Made by a program: the position numbers and the translations under genes
The notes under the pieces: generated by a model
Told to the model about the DNA's origin: nothing
The model's input: only the letters and a program-made list of their open reading frames with translations
Database searches by the model: none
Source: Vandiemenella viatica
Lineage: Eukaryota > Arthropoda > Insecta > Orthoptera > Morabidae
Direction of reading: 5' to 3'
Length of the DNA: 64,000 nucleotides
Assembly: GCA_031002005.1 (NCBI GenBank)
Contig: CM061919.1
Coordinates: 39,335,088 to 39,399,087 of the forward strand
Part shown: positions 22,504 through 33,545 of the stretch, one piece after another
How the letters are laid out: the number at the start of each line of letters is the position of its first letter
Position numbering within the stretch: the stretch's first letter is position 1

Positions 22504-24440
22504 AACCTTGTGAACGTGCACACATAACTTTTATTATGAAATAGGCCCATCTGAGTCCCACATGATCTTTTCTTCCAAACTCCATTTTGGTTTGGTGTAA
22601 GTTAATCGCTTTTGTCAAGAAAGTTCAATATGTTCAAACATATAATATGCTCAACTACTCTATTACAAACAGATTTTATAGACATGGGTCAGTAGATTCT
22701 AGGATCTCTTTGGTCCCCTTTATACAAAATCAGAATTACCAGTGTGATTTTACAGTCGGCAGGTACTTTTCTCTCTTATAAGAATTTAAAGAATATAACA
22801 GATGTAAATCATCCAATTCCAACCACATATTCTGAAAACACTATCGTAGACCAGTGCCCTCCTCCATTTCAGGAGCTCTAATTGCTTTTCAATAACCCCA
22901 ACATCTATTTGTAACCACCCCATCTCTAACTACAAATTACATGGAAAACTGTGTGTGTAATCCCTATTTTCATCAGTGAACAATTTTTTTAAAAAAATTC
23001 TGTGTTAAGTTAGTTAGCTTTGACATCAGTTTAGTTAACCTCAATTCATCACTGTGTTGTCACTACAACTGACTTTTCATACATACGACCAAAATTTGTT
23101 TGGGTTTTTGATGAGGCGCGTAGAAAATGACCTGAGACAGAAATCATTAAGGCCTAATGCATCGCATTTTTAACACATCTTCTTAACACAATTAAGATTT
23201 CTAAGTAATTACAACACCCTGAGCTTCTTGAGAATGTGTGTATCATCCTTGGCTTTTTGAGTAATCTTTTGACTTCACACTTGTAACACAGTGATTCATT
23301 CAACTTCTTTTTGTGTCCATTTTGGTATACGTATGTCCATACCTTCCCAGACCATTCATATAAATTGATGCCACATCTCCTTAGCAGGGCCTTTTGTTAA
23401 CTTGGAAGTATGGTAATTATTCCTCAAAAATATTCTTAAACACTACTTTGAGGCCTTATCAGATCTGAACACAATTCAGTTTTTTCCCCTTTCTCACTGT
23501 TATTGATTCAGTGGTTGTAATCACCTCTATATGATCACTTATACTTGTGGCTGTTGAAATGTCAGTGAATAATTCTGGGCTATTGGTAACCACATGATCT
23601 AAAATGTTTTTCTTGCCATTAACACACTGCATTTGTTCAGTAACCAGTTGTTTGAGACGATAATCTGAGAACAGATCGACAATGACTTCAGAAGCTTCCG
23701 TATTCCTGCCACCAGAACGTGATGTAAGGCTGATTGAAATCATGTCCTTGTATTACATCAATATCCAAAAATGATGAATAATATTATTTACATTATTTTT
23801 TAATGCCTCAGTGACAGTTCTGTTGGAATCAGGTGGACGGTAGAAGGCACTTGTAAAAAGTTTGCCCTGACAATGTTCAGTTTAATCCATGCATGAGAGG
23901 TATTTACTGATAGTTATAAATACACCATTTCCATGAGAATGTAAACTATCCTTACAAAAAACGTTCATACCATTCTATAAAAACGTCTGCAAAAATTATA
24001 TCCAGTTTTAAACAACGTTCTGTACCACCTACAAAAGCCACTTCACTGCTACTAATAATAATAATAATTTCAAGTTCAGCTTGTTTATTACAAACAGATC
24101 AACAGTTAACTGTCAAGATTCTCTTAAACTCCTTCTACCATATAGTGTTGCATTTGTTTGGGCTGTCTGTAATCGTATTTTGTGTTCCAGGTCTTAGCCT
24201 AAAAATCTTCCCAGCACATCTCACATGGCCATTTAGCAGAATCACATGTGCAGTGGAACCCTATATGAATCAAACCATGTGGCGATGATCGAGAAATCTG
24301 CAGCAGATGTCACAGAAATGTTATAGTCTCTCATTCAGCCCCTCAATACAGTTCTGCACAAGAGGGCTAAAGTCAACTCTATCCTTGATGCTTCACGCAT
24401 AGCAGATGTAGTTATCCAGTATGCTTAAGACTGTACTGGT
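21960..24440 (-). mobile_element. CR1-like LINE, decayed, endonuclease to reverse transcriptase
   Basis: Read leftwards: endonuclease pieces at about 24060-23459 ('SSEVAFVGGTERCLKLDIIF', 'NILDHVVTNSPELFTD', 'SISDH'). Then a linker at about 23340-23040 ('LNESLCYKCEVKRLLKK', 'NFGRMYEKS', matching the 'ERFWSYV' motif). Then reverse transcriptase at about 22780-22020 ('VPADCK'-like start, 'FLDSVLHNHILAKIQAY', 'WIRDFLTGQS'). Stops and shifts are frequent. The endonuclease part is related to the fragment at 2383-3705. The left end is cut by or abuts the hAT relic. Confidence 0.65.
22466..22501 (+). repeat. 36-bp poly-A run
   Basis: An uninterrupted run of A inside the decayed LINE reverse transcriptase. 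It could be the tail of a small retroposon or simple slippage. Confidence 0.9.
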
Positions 24441-25200
24441 AATTGGGTGTTGCCATATTGCTGAACATTAATGGTGAGTGTAACTGCTACAAATATAAAT
24501 CCATGAAAGTGGATGTAAAATTTGTAAGAATAGTGAAGTCCCAGTTAAAAATATGAAAGGAAAAGAAAGATATTTACTTTTGAAATATAGTAATCAACAC
24601 AATTTGGTAGAATAACATCTACAGAAATGTAAACACAGATTAAAACAGTACACTAAATAAAAGCAGAAAATTAAAGAAATTGTTTGGTATTAACAATTAA
24701 ATATTTTTGGAGATAGGCAAGAAAAAATATATTCCGTTATTTGTAAAAATTGAAAATTCTTCGTGCCTAATCAATTGAGAATTTCAATTTACATGTCATA
24801 ACAAGAAATGTTTGAAATTAACTGGTATATCACATTCTAAAACAGGATAAGAATCAAAGGAAATATTGGAGAAGTCCTTTTGAAGCAGTCCCGTAGCATA
24901 ATAATAATAATAAAAATTTTATTGTCATTAAACTGTCATAGCAATAGACAACGTCAAGAATACAAATATGAAAATGCAAACAAGACAAAATTCATAATTA
25001 AAAACAATTTAAATTGCACACTCCACACAAAATTATTTCATATTTCCACATTCATAGAATTCATTAACTGAATAAAAAGGATTAGTGACTAACCAGCTAT
25101 ACAATGTCTGCTTAAATAGATTGAATGGGGCTTCAACCCATTCTAGAGGTAGTTTGTTAAACATTTTCATACCCAACACTTCATAACTGTTCAATGATTT

Positions 25201-27975
25201 CTATAATCTACAGTAAGGTATGTCAATGTGCCTATTATTTCTCGTACTGTGACAGTGTAAATCTTGTCTAAGAAGGTATTCAGCTTGGTTATTTTTTGTG
25301 TGCAGGAGAACAGTGTAAATGTACAAGTTTATTACCGTTAATATTTTTAATTCAATAAACAGTGGTCTACAATGGGCAAATTTTTCAGCGTTTGACATAA
25401 TCCTAATTACCTTCTTTTGAAGGACCAAGACATTCTGAACATGTGTACTATTGCCCCAAAATAAAAGTCCATAGGATATAACACTATGAAAAAAAGCAAA
25501 ATACGCTGATCTTCCATAGGCTGTAGGTACATGATTTTTTAAATTTCTTAACAAGTACACCACTCTAGACAACCTTGCACTAACGTATTTAATGTGTGGA
25601 TCCCAAGACAATTTATTATCTATAACAATACCTAAAAACTTAACATAACCTACATAGTCATCTACTGGGTATTCTCTTAGACTAAATACTGTTTGTTGTG
25701 TTTTAGTCTCATTGAGCAAAAACCCATTAGCTCGAAACCAGATTGACACTTGGGATAGGGTATCTTTAGTCATGGTTTGAAGAGTTTCAAAGTCTGAACT
25801 TACAGTAAGAAAAGTGGTGTCATCAGCGTATAGAATGGAGTGTAACATTATATAAAATGGCAAATCATTTATCATTAAAATGAATAACAATGGTCCCAAT
25901 ACTGAGCCTTGTGGCACACCACACTTGATTTCAGTTATCTGGGATCTTGCCTTTCCAATACATACAATTTGTTTACGATTACTAAGAAATGATTCAAAGA
26001 TATTACCAGCTTTGTCACTAATGATTCTGTAATGAAGTAATTTATTAAGAAGTAAATCGTGGTCTACACAGTCAAAGGCCTTACTGAGGTCGCAAAAAGT
26101 TGCCTGAGCAAAGTTTTTCTCCTCATAAGCACTTAGAACCTTCTTAATCAAAGAGTCAATGGCATGAGCAGTAGATTTGTCTTTCCTAAAGCCAAACTGT
26201 ACAGTAGAAAGAATGTTGTTATGCTCCAAATAAACCCCTAACTGTGTATAGATAACAGATTCCAGTACCTTAGAAAAAACTGGTGTCAGAGATACAGGGC
26301 GATAACTAGATGGGCAATCTCTCTCTCCCTTCTTATAAATGGGCACAACTCTAGATAATTTTAACACCTCTGGAAACACACCTTCAGTTAAACATTTATT
26401 TATACAATAAGTGAGAGGAAATAATATACAACCAATTATCTTTTTAATCATATTACTAGAAAGGTCATATATATCTACACTATCAGATGGCCTAAAGTTA
26501 TGTACAATACCCAAAACATCATCTGGTGATACCTCCGAAAGTACAAATTTATCTTTAAAAGTATAGTTTACATTATGACATTTTATGAGATCAGATACAG
26601 TTTCCTGGGGTCTCACAATGCTGCCACAAATGTCATTCACCGACTGTATACAAAAGTTATTAAATTCATCTGCTGTTACTGCTACAGCCTCTTTTCGTTT
26701 GGTTTTGGCCACTGAGTTTATCACACTCCATGCTTTCTTACATTTATTATTGGATGACTCTATACTGAATATGTTATGTTGTTTCTTAGCCTCATTGACT
26801 GCGTGTTTATAATCCTTTCGAGCTCTTAAGTATCTTAGCTTAGTCGTATCTGTTTTGTGTAGTCTATACAAATCTAAATACAATAACACATTGTTTTTCA
26901 TATTGGCTAGTTGTGGTGTGTACCACACATTGTTATGCCTATGTTTATTTATTTTACATGTATTGGGATTGACTTTACATTTGTACTGTGGAAAGTTTGT
27001 CTCAAAAATATTTATGAAAGCACAGAAAAATCTCTCAAATGCTACATTAGCAGAGCAGTGACTAACACTATTACACAAATCTTTCCAATCATAATTCCCA
27101 AGTGAAACCATAAAATTAGACATTTTATCCTGCGTTACTGGTCTTGTGATGGCCACCTTAGGATCTTTGTGCTCTTTGTTCTTCAAATTAGGCATATCTA
27201 TTTCAATCCAAACTGAATCATGGTCTGAGAAGGCAAAAACAGCCACATCAGAACACATTAAATCTTTGCTAACATTTGTAAAAATATTGTCAAGACAAGC
27301 ATTCTCCCTTGTAGGTTTACAGTTAGAAAAACTGAAATTAAATTGTCTTAACAGATTTTTAAATTCATTTACACTGTGTGTATCTTTTGTCACATCAAAT
27401 GCAGCATTTATGTCTCCACCAATCACTATACTGAACTTTCTCCACCTAGTACTAAGAAAAAAATTTAATAAATTCTCAAATTTTTCTAAAAAGGTTAGTG
27501 GGTCACCACTGGGTGACCTATAAAGTGATACAATAACTATTTTTAAATGCTCGAAATATATACCTGTAGCTTCAAAATGCAATTCGCTACACAAAAAACC
27601 TAAATCTAATTCATTACTAGCGTTCATTAACGCTTTCTTAATATAAATCGACACACCCCCATGAATCCGCTGTACCCTGCTAAAACTGTTAACTAACTGG
27701 AAATCATCTAATACATGAAAAGAAATTTCATTACCCTTGCACCAGTGCTCACTCACACATAATGAATCGAGCATATTCTCATTAGCTAAATCGTTTAAAA
27801 GTACATGTTTTCCTCTTATACCTTCAACATTGAGATAACCTATCTTAAACGAATTCCTAGTGCTAACTGTGTTCTGACTTAAGTTATTTTCCTTGACTAA
27901 CCTCATGGGCCTAGTAACCTGCTTGTCATTGGACTGGTTCTCCACAGTAAATGTTGATAAACCAGCTAGGCCCAC
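25201..27975 (-). CDS. LINE ORF2: endonuclease and reverse transcriptase
   Basis: About 924 codons if counted from a GTG at 27973-27975. The first in-frame ATG is at 27904-27906, before 'MRLVKENNL'. Endonuclease motifs in order are 'IGYLNVEGI', 'SLCVSEHW', 'GGVSIYIKK', 'IVIGGDINA' and 'FSDHDSVW'. Reverse transcriptase motifs are 'RVVPIYKKGERDCPSSYRPV', 'QFGFRKDKSTAHAI', 'ATFCDLSKAFDCVDHD', 'CGVPQGSVLGPLLF' and the catalytic 'YADD'. The C-terminal thumb-like region ends with 'HCRPLFIELKIL'. All catalytic residues I can check are present. The protein would nick target DNA and prime reverse transcription from it. Clade is within CR1/L2/Daphne-like elements. Confidence 0.95.
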   Translation of the reverse strand: MGLAGLSTFTVENQSNDKQVTRPMRLVKENNLSQNTVSTRNSFKIGYLNVEGIRGKHVLLNDLANENMLDSLCVSEHWCKGNEISFHVLDDFQLVNSFSRVQRIHGGVSIYIKKALMNASNELDLGFLCSELHFEATGIYFEHLKIVIVSLYRSPSGDPLTFLEKFENLLNFFLSTRWRKFSIVIGGDINAAFDVTKDTHSVNEFKNLLRQFNFSFSNCKPTRENACLDNIFTNVSKDLMCSDVAVFAFSDHDSVWIEIDMPNLKNKEHKDPKVAITRPVTQDKMSNFMVSLGNYDWKDLCNSVSHCSANVAFERFFCAFINIFETNFPQYKCKVNPNTCKINKHRHNNVWYTPQLANMKNNVLLYLDLYRLHKTDTTKLRYLRARKDYKHAVNEAKKQHNIFSIESSNNKCKKAWSVINSVAKTKRKEAVAVTADEFNNFCIQSVNDICGSIVRPQETVSDLIKCHNVNYTFKDKFVLSEVSPDDVLGIVHNFRPSDSVDIYDLSSNMIKKIIGCILFPLTYCINKCLTEGVFPEVLKLSRVVPIYKKGERDCPSSYRPVSLTPVFSKVLESVIYTQLGVYLEHNNILSTVQFGFRKDKSTAHAIDSLIKKVLSAYEEKNFAQATFCDLSKAFDCVDHDLLLNKLLHYRIISDKAGNIFESFLSNRKQIVCIGKARSQITEIKCGVPQGSVLGPLLFILMINDLPFYIMLHSILYADDTTFLTVSSDFETLQTMTKDTLSQVSIWFRANGFLLNETKTQQTVFSLREYPVDDYVGYVKFLGIVIDNKLSWDPHIKYVSARLSRVVYLLRNLKNHVPTAYGRSAYFAFFHSVISYGLLFWGNSTHVQNVLVLQKKVIRIMSNAEKFAHCRPLFIELKILTVINLYIYTVLLHTKNNQAEYLLRQDLHCHSTRNNRHIDIPYCRL

Positions 27976-27977
27976 AT

Positions 27978-29276
27978 CTAGTTTGTTAACTCTAAAAAAG
28001 AATTTCCCTTGAAACCCAGTGGTATTGGCTCTAACCTCAAAGTCTGTGTGAGGTCTAACTCATCGGCTAGGTTTATAATTTTCTCACTCACATACCTTTT
28101 TCCCAGATCATTCAGATGGAGGCCATGAACGGTGTAAAATCTCTTACCTAAGTTACTTATATCTACAAAAGACACATTTTTAAAGTATTTGCAGAGTTTC
28201 TTCATTTCTTCATTTACTCGAGCTACTTCTGAATTCACACATGACCAGAATGGAAGATCGTGCCGAAATGATACTGAGAAGAGTGCAATTTTTGTGTTTT
28301 GTAGTGCATGCAACTTTCTTCTTAAAGACGATAAGAAGAATTTTCCCTCATTTCTTGCTACATCATTTGATCCAGCGATAAAAACTGCCATTCCTGTAGC
28401 ATCTGTAGGTGAAGAGATTGCCGCCACATCTATAAATTTTGCTCCAGGTTTTATTGAAGCTGTGGTGTGATGGTTGGAACTGTTTTCGATAATATCCCTT
28501 ATTTTTCGTCCTTGACTGTCTGCATAAATATGTATTTTTACTGGCCTAGCTCTGCGTTTACAATTTGATGTCTTTGGGCTTTGTGTTTCATTACCACCAT
28601 TGATAATTGGTCTAAGAATTTCACTACACTCTTTAATCACTTCACTTTCGTTAAGCTTTGTTAGTTTAGGCACTTTGACTTGTAAACCTATTTCATTTAC
28701 CTTTTCTATAACATCGTCATCTTCAAGTAAACTGAATCTGTTTTTGCAAGGTGGAAAGTTCACTCTTTGAATATTTTGAGATTTTTCTTTGTCTACTGGT
28801 ACTATAGTTTCACCGCATTTTTCGGAATTTTTTTCTTCTAGTTTATTAGATGCAGAATATTTCTTGTTTACAACTGAGCTAAAAGTTTCGAAACACTTAC
28901 TTTCATTCGTTTTAACCCTAACGTTTTTGTTGTTCTCCAAAATTTTGCATCCGTGTTCCAAAGCAGCATATTTTATTTGTAATTCTCTAATATCACTTTC
29001 CAATACTTGAATTATAGCGTCCTTGTCTCTGATGATGTCCATGTACTGTTTTGAACACATTTCCGTTACATACGATTCACACGACCATGAGTAGTCAACT
29101 GTTACTAGTTTTATATTTATTTTGCAGCAATTTTCGAGAAACCACCATTTACAATATTTACACTGGATACCTTTCCTCACTTGTTTGAAACACATCTTAC
29201 ATTTATTACCACTTTTTACTTCCTTCTTATCACTTTTATCGGAACAGTTTAAACCCGCTAGTCCGATCGGCGCCAT
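27978..29276 (-). CDS. LINE ORF1: PHD-like zinc finger plus SGNH esterase-like domain
   Basis: 432 codons from an ATG at 29274-29276 ('MAPIGLAGLN'). The N-terminus has paired cysteines ('CKMCFKQV', 'QCKYCKWWF', 'CCK', 'SCES'), a PHD-type zinc-binding pattern. A short coiled segment follows (about residues 85-110). The C-terminal half matches an SGNH hydrolase: block I 'ADSQGR' (serine), 'GSND' (asparagine) and 'HGLHLNDLGK' (histidine). This PHD plus esterase architecture is known in ORF1 proteins of CR1-group LINEs, where it is thought to aid RNA or membrane/lipid interaction. The stop at 27978-27980 lies almost directly against ORF2. Confidence 0.92.
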   Translation of the reverse strand: MAPIGLAGLNCSDKSDKKEVKSGNKCKMCFKQVRKGIQCKYCKWWFLENCCKINIKLVTVDYSWSCESYVTEMCSKQYMDIIRDKDAIIQVLESDIRELQIKYAALEHGCKILENNKNVRVKTNESKCFETFSSVVNKKYSASNKLEEKNSEKCGETIVPVDKEKSQNIQRVNFPPCKNRFSLLEDDDVIEKVNEIGLQVKVPKLTKLNESEVIKECSEILRPIINGGNETQSPKTSNCKRRARPVKIHIYADSQGRKIRDIIENSSNHHTTASIKPGAKFIDVAAISSPTDATGMAVFIAGSNDVARNEGKFFLSSLRRKLHALQNTKIALFSVSFRHDLPFWSCVNSEVARVNEEMKKLCKYFKNVSFVDISNLGKRFYTVHGLHLNDLGKRYVSEKIINLADELDLTQTLRLEPIPLGFKGNSFLELTN

Positions 29277-29300
29277 GTTGCATCGTTAATCAGACATAGC

Positions 29301-29494
29301 CTGTTAGATGAAGACATAAAATTAAATCAAAGGCTCAAAAGTTAAGAGGAAAACAGCCAGAGAGAGTATCAGAGGAGTGGCAATCTAGTCTCAGCACACA
29401 GGGAGCTTCCAAAGTTGAGTGAGTGAAGGTTGGGAAAGTGACAGTGAAGGGTAGGCAAGATGTTCCACTGACCAGCGATAGTGTGCCCCGCCAC
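29301..29494. other. Short unassigned gap
   Basis: Sequence between the LINE 5' end and the hAT element. It may include LINE 5' UTR. No motif is recognised. Confidence 0.4.
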
Positions 29495-30130
29495 CAGAGA
29501 TATACATTATTTGAAATACAAGTATTTGAAATGCAAATTCAAAATGCAAAATACCTATTTTCATTTTGTATTTGAAATACCCTGATATAAATTGCATTTT
29601 GTATTTTATTTAAAATACTTTTTCAAATATATTTTCCATTTGGAAAATGCAAAATATTTTCTTTTTTTTAATACATCTTTGTTTCATATTGCGGATTATA
29701 TCTCATAAATATTCATTTATTAATGCAACCTATTGGCATTATTACCAAACAAGTCAAATGACAACTTGATATGTTACATAATGAATGATCACATTGACAT
29801 CACACTGCCTCTACTGACTTACATGTTGTGATTGTTTTGTTCACTTAACAGATGGAACTTATCACAATGGAAGTAAAACACCAAAAATAAGTTTTTATTT
29901 ACTATTGCACACCATACAAAACACATCTTGCTTATTCCAAAAGTAAAACTAAATTGCTTCTTTATTTGTCTTTGTTGTAAGAAGTTAGGTTAATTCTTTC
30001 CAGTTTGACCGACTACAATTTGTAAAATTGTTTATCAAAAGTTTTCACTTCAGAAAAAAATATTAAATTTTCTTTGTCGGGGGCAACAGTAAATACATTA
30101 TACTGAAGTGTTGTTTGAAAGATATCAAAC

Positions 30131-31600
30131 ATGTGGCTGGAAATGAAACCAAACGTATCTGCAATTGTAAGATATGTTCAAAAACTTTGCAAAGAAGTGT
30201 TAGTTTTACTAAAAAAACTTTTTGAACCATATATTAGTTATCGCTATTCTTGCTCAGGAGTACTTGTATCAAAAATTTATCCTGATCAGAAACCCAAGTA
30301 CCAAAATATAACTACTTAGAAGTGCTTTTATTTGTGTATGTTTAATTCGGTTGTACTGGCACTAAGACTAGTGCCGTAATGAACCGAATTTCAGACATTT
30401 ATTTTATAAGAAAAGATCATGCTAACCTTCTAGGGTAATTTGAGTAACTCAAATCTCAACAAAGAAGAGGAAGTATGTTGCTGTTAGCAGTTCGAAAGAA
30501 ATGTGTCTTACCACTATTGGAACTCTGTTAGGGAATTTGAATAATTTTGACAATATGGAACGTGGAAAATGATTCAATTAGGGTTCTAATTGTGGGTGTT
30601 CAGCAATTATCAAACCCACCAAAAATTATGTGCTGCCAAAGAAAAAAAAAAAAAAAAAAATGCTGAAGGCAAGAAAAATGTTAAGCTAGTTTTAAGTTGT
30701 TGATTTTGTATGCACGAAGTACCACAGATATTTGGTCTTCATCCAAGAGATGCTATCTGGATATGATCATTTATTTGATTGACTGTAACTCTTTTGAAAG
30801 AATAGGTATTACACTTTCTTGTTGGAGATCTAAAGGATTGCGTTCATTTGATAAGGTAGCTTAACTGATTGATTGCATGTATTCAGAGTTTGATTTGAAA
30901 ATATCAAAAATTGTGACAATGACTCAAATATGGTCAAAGGTTTTCAAATGTATGAGAAACTTGCTTTGAGAACACATACAGTACGTGATGGAGATTCAGC
31001 TAACATTGAAAATATTGAAGTTGATGATGAGGTTTTACTACAACACTACTGAGAGAATTTGAGGAGTATCAAACTGGATAATCATGAAAGACATACAATG
31101 CATTTAATTTCTTCAGGATACAAAGACAAAGTGTTAAAGCAACTCGTACAAGAAATTTGATTATGTGGCAATGGCAAAATGTCAAGCACTTTTAAATCTG
31201 TGTTCAGGGCCTCCAAAAGCATGTAAAACAAACATAATCTACTGGAAAATCCCCTACTTCTCCATATTCAACATGATGTAATTCTTATTATTGCTTTGTT
31301 CAAGAACTTTAGGCAATAAACGACATTTTGAATGAAACTTTCAGGAAATAAGGTTTGGCAGCTTTTAGCATATACATTTTCTAAATGAATACATAAGCTG
31401 TACAAAACCTATTTCTAAAGACATCAAAAGTTTCAATGGGGATAGTTGTTTACTGCGAGAATTAATGAGAATGCAATACTAAACATTATACAATGGATAA
31501 GCTTGCATACTAGGTGCATTGGAAAATGTAATTAATGGAAGCCTTAAAAGTGTTTTTAGAAATACTGTAAGGTGACAAGGTCCCTCATAATTTTTGTTAA
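30131..31600 (+). pseudogene. hAT transposase relic with BED zinc finger
   Basis: Near 30150 the plus strand encodes 'RICNCKICSKTLQRS', a BED-type zinc-finger start. Around 31080-31150 it encodes 'NHERHTMHLISSGYKDKVL', resembling the hAT 'RC-x-HTLNLI' motif ahead of the catalytic region. Between and after, stops and shifts are frequent. I cannot locate the three acidic catalytic residues, and the C-terminal dimerisation block is not recognisable. A dead transposase of the enclosing element. Confidence 0.5.
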
Positions 31601-32199
31601 AAAATTAATTAGATATTAGTCTTGCTTGTGTTGTGTATACAAATGTGTTAAATTGGTATGAAAGAAAGAAAAATATAAGCGTTTAGTAAAGAACCAGAAT
31701 ATCTATGGACAGTGGTCATCTATGTGCTTTTGAGTGTTTCTTCTAAGAATTCATGTCGCGATATATATGTATATATTATTTATTTGTTTCTGAACTGTGA
31801 ATAGAAATAATCTGTCGGCTTCTGCAGCTAATATTACGGCTTGAAGATGGGCAGATTATACATATCAAGAGGAGCTAATGTAAATTACCTAATCCCAAAG
31901 AAGGGGAACTTACAATACTGTCATCAGTAATGAACACAAAGGATACAATATTAGCATCTTTAGTTTCTTTTTTGAAACTGAAATGGTTGCTTAAAGAAAG
32001 CAGAGAACACACAAAGAAAAGTTTATTGCTGAGGTACTAAATATAAAACAAAGTGCACATAGTCCAACTGGAAAAAAGTAAAAAAGTGTATTTTATTATA
32101 TGTTGGTAGAGGGCTCAGACCTTCTGCAGCCAGCGACGATGCAAACTCTACCATAAAAAAATACTGCAGTAAGGATAATGATACTTGCTCAGATTGTCT

Positions 32200-32330
32200 G
32201 AAATCAGTGGTTCCCAGTTAGTGGTATGCGTACCCCCAGTGGTACATGAGGTTGCTTCAAGGGGTATGTGAACTAATCTCTTGATCGAGATAATCACCAA
32301 GGCAATTGGGAAAAAAAACAAAAAAAAAAC
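32200..32330. mobile_element. Possible small hAT-type MITE start
   Basis: CAGTGGTTCCCAGTTAGTGG and GTACCCCCAGTGGTACATGA resemble the start of common CAGTGGTTCCCAA-type non-autonomous hAT elements. The opposite end was not found, so this may be truncated. Confidence 0.3.
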
Positions 32331-32814
32331 GCAAACTATACTATCGGCAAAATATATTTAAAAAAAAAAGGTTTAATTTGCTATAATTTTAGCTATATGG
32401 GATACACTAGTTTAAACTTTTTTCTTGAAGTGGTATTTGGAAAAGACTAATAAATAACAAACATTAAAAAATTCCTAAAAATATTTGTTTGGCAAATTCT
32501 AGAACATGGGATTACGAGGCCTCATAGACTGCAAGTGAAATATGACTTGTTTGATAAAAGTAGTAGTGTTGAAATCCATGAATTATGTGAAATAACATTC
32601 ATAATAAATGAACAAAAAGTGTTTAAAAATAACTATTTTGCATTTTGTATTTAAAAAATAACATTTCAAACCATTTTGCATTTTGTATTTAAATGCTTTT
32701 TAAAACTATTTTGTACATCTCTGCCTGCCACCACATTGAGATACGAACCAACTTGCTACAAAGCTAGTATCTTGAATAGAAAGATCTAACTTCAATAAAA
32801 TCTTATACAAAAAT

Positions 32815-33545
32815 AAAAAACAAAAGGTTAATTATGAATATAAGGTGGGGAAAGAATTGCTTGCTGAAGACTTGAAATGTAAAAATCTTGGCATTCCTTT
32901 TGATAACAAGTTTAACTGGGCAGGACACATTGGACAGCTGGTAGGAAAAGGTTTCAAAGTTCTGCACTTGTTGGAGAGAGTGATGAGGGGATGTACAATG
33001 TTACAAAACTTTGGTCAGACCATTGCTTGAATATGGTAGTGTAGTATGGGACCCTCATTTTACGTATCAAATACAGGAGTTGGAGAGGGTGCAAAAAAGG
33101 GCTGCTAGATTTGTTTCTGGAAATTATCGCAGAATGCAATCAGTGACGGATATGATAAAGGAGCTGGAATGGGATTCACTGCAAGACAGGAGGAGTATGA
33201 GGAGTGTCATGGGAGTGTACTGGGCGTATGCTGGCGATAAGGCATGGAAAGATATTGGAGTAGGTATGAAAAGTAGTGCATGGCAGGGAAAAGATGACCA
33301 TGACCACAAGCTGACACTTGAATTTCAGGCACAAAGGTGTGGGAAGATTCTCTTTTTTAGGTAAGGGTGTCAGGGATTTGAATGAGTTACCAAGAGAAAT
33401 GATGAATAATTTACCAAAAATGTTGAAAGAGTTTAATGATAAAATTTGTAGAGGGCAAATGTAGGTGGGTGCATGATAGGGGGAAGATGGGGGTGTAGGG
33501 AAATTGCCACCGGAGCCTGTGCTCCATTGCAATTAAATTAAATTA
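32815..33545 (+). mobile_element. 5'-truncated LINE copy A (reverse transcriptase C-terminus)
   Basis: The plus strand encodes 'VGKELLAEDLKCKNLGIPFD', then after a frameshift 'TLVRPLLEYGSVVWDPHFTY' and 'RVQKRAARFVSGNYRRMQS', then 'WKDIGVGMK'. This is the region after the YADD motif in L2/CR1-like LINEs. It ends with GAGCCTGTGCTCCATTGC and an (AATTA)n tail. It is close to copy B at 46715-47800, and a 140-bp tail of the same family is at 37420-37565. Confidence 0.85.

Larger units (their letters stand above)
24890..29300 (-). mobile_element. CR1-superfamily LINE with both ORFs open
   Basis: A 4.4-kb non-LTR retrotransposon in the same orientation as the dynein gene. ORF1 (29276-27978) and ORF2 (27975-25201) are uninterrupted. 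The 3' UTR ends in GACAATAAAATTTTTATT followed by a (TTA)n tail at about 24913-24898, typical of CR1-group elements that end in short microsatellites rather than poly-A. The 5' boundary is uncertain. Both frames being open suggests a young, possibly still mobile copy. Confidence 0.9.
29495..32723 (+). mobile_element. Full-length but dead hAT transposon
   Basis: The ends are inverted: CAGAGATATACATTATTTG on the left, and CAGAGATGTACAAAATAG as the complement of the right end. Both are followed by AAATGCAAAATAC-type subterminal repeats. An 8-bp target duplication flanks it: CCCGCCAC (29487-29494) and CCTGCCAC (32724-32731), one mismatch. The interior carries a decayed BED/hAT transposase on the plus strand. 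An 8-bp duplication with CAG-type ends fits the hAT superfamily. Confidence 0.85.

Noticed and set aside
27146..27523. 125-codon open frame antisense to LINE ORF2
   Set aside because: Shadow of the clear endonuclease frame on the other strand.
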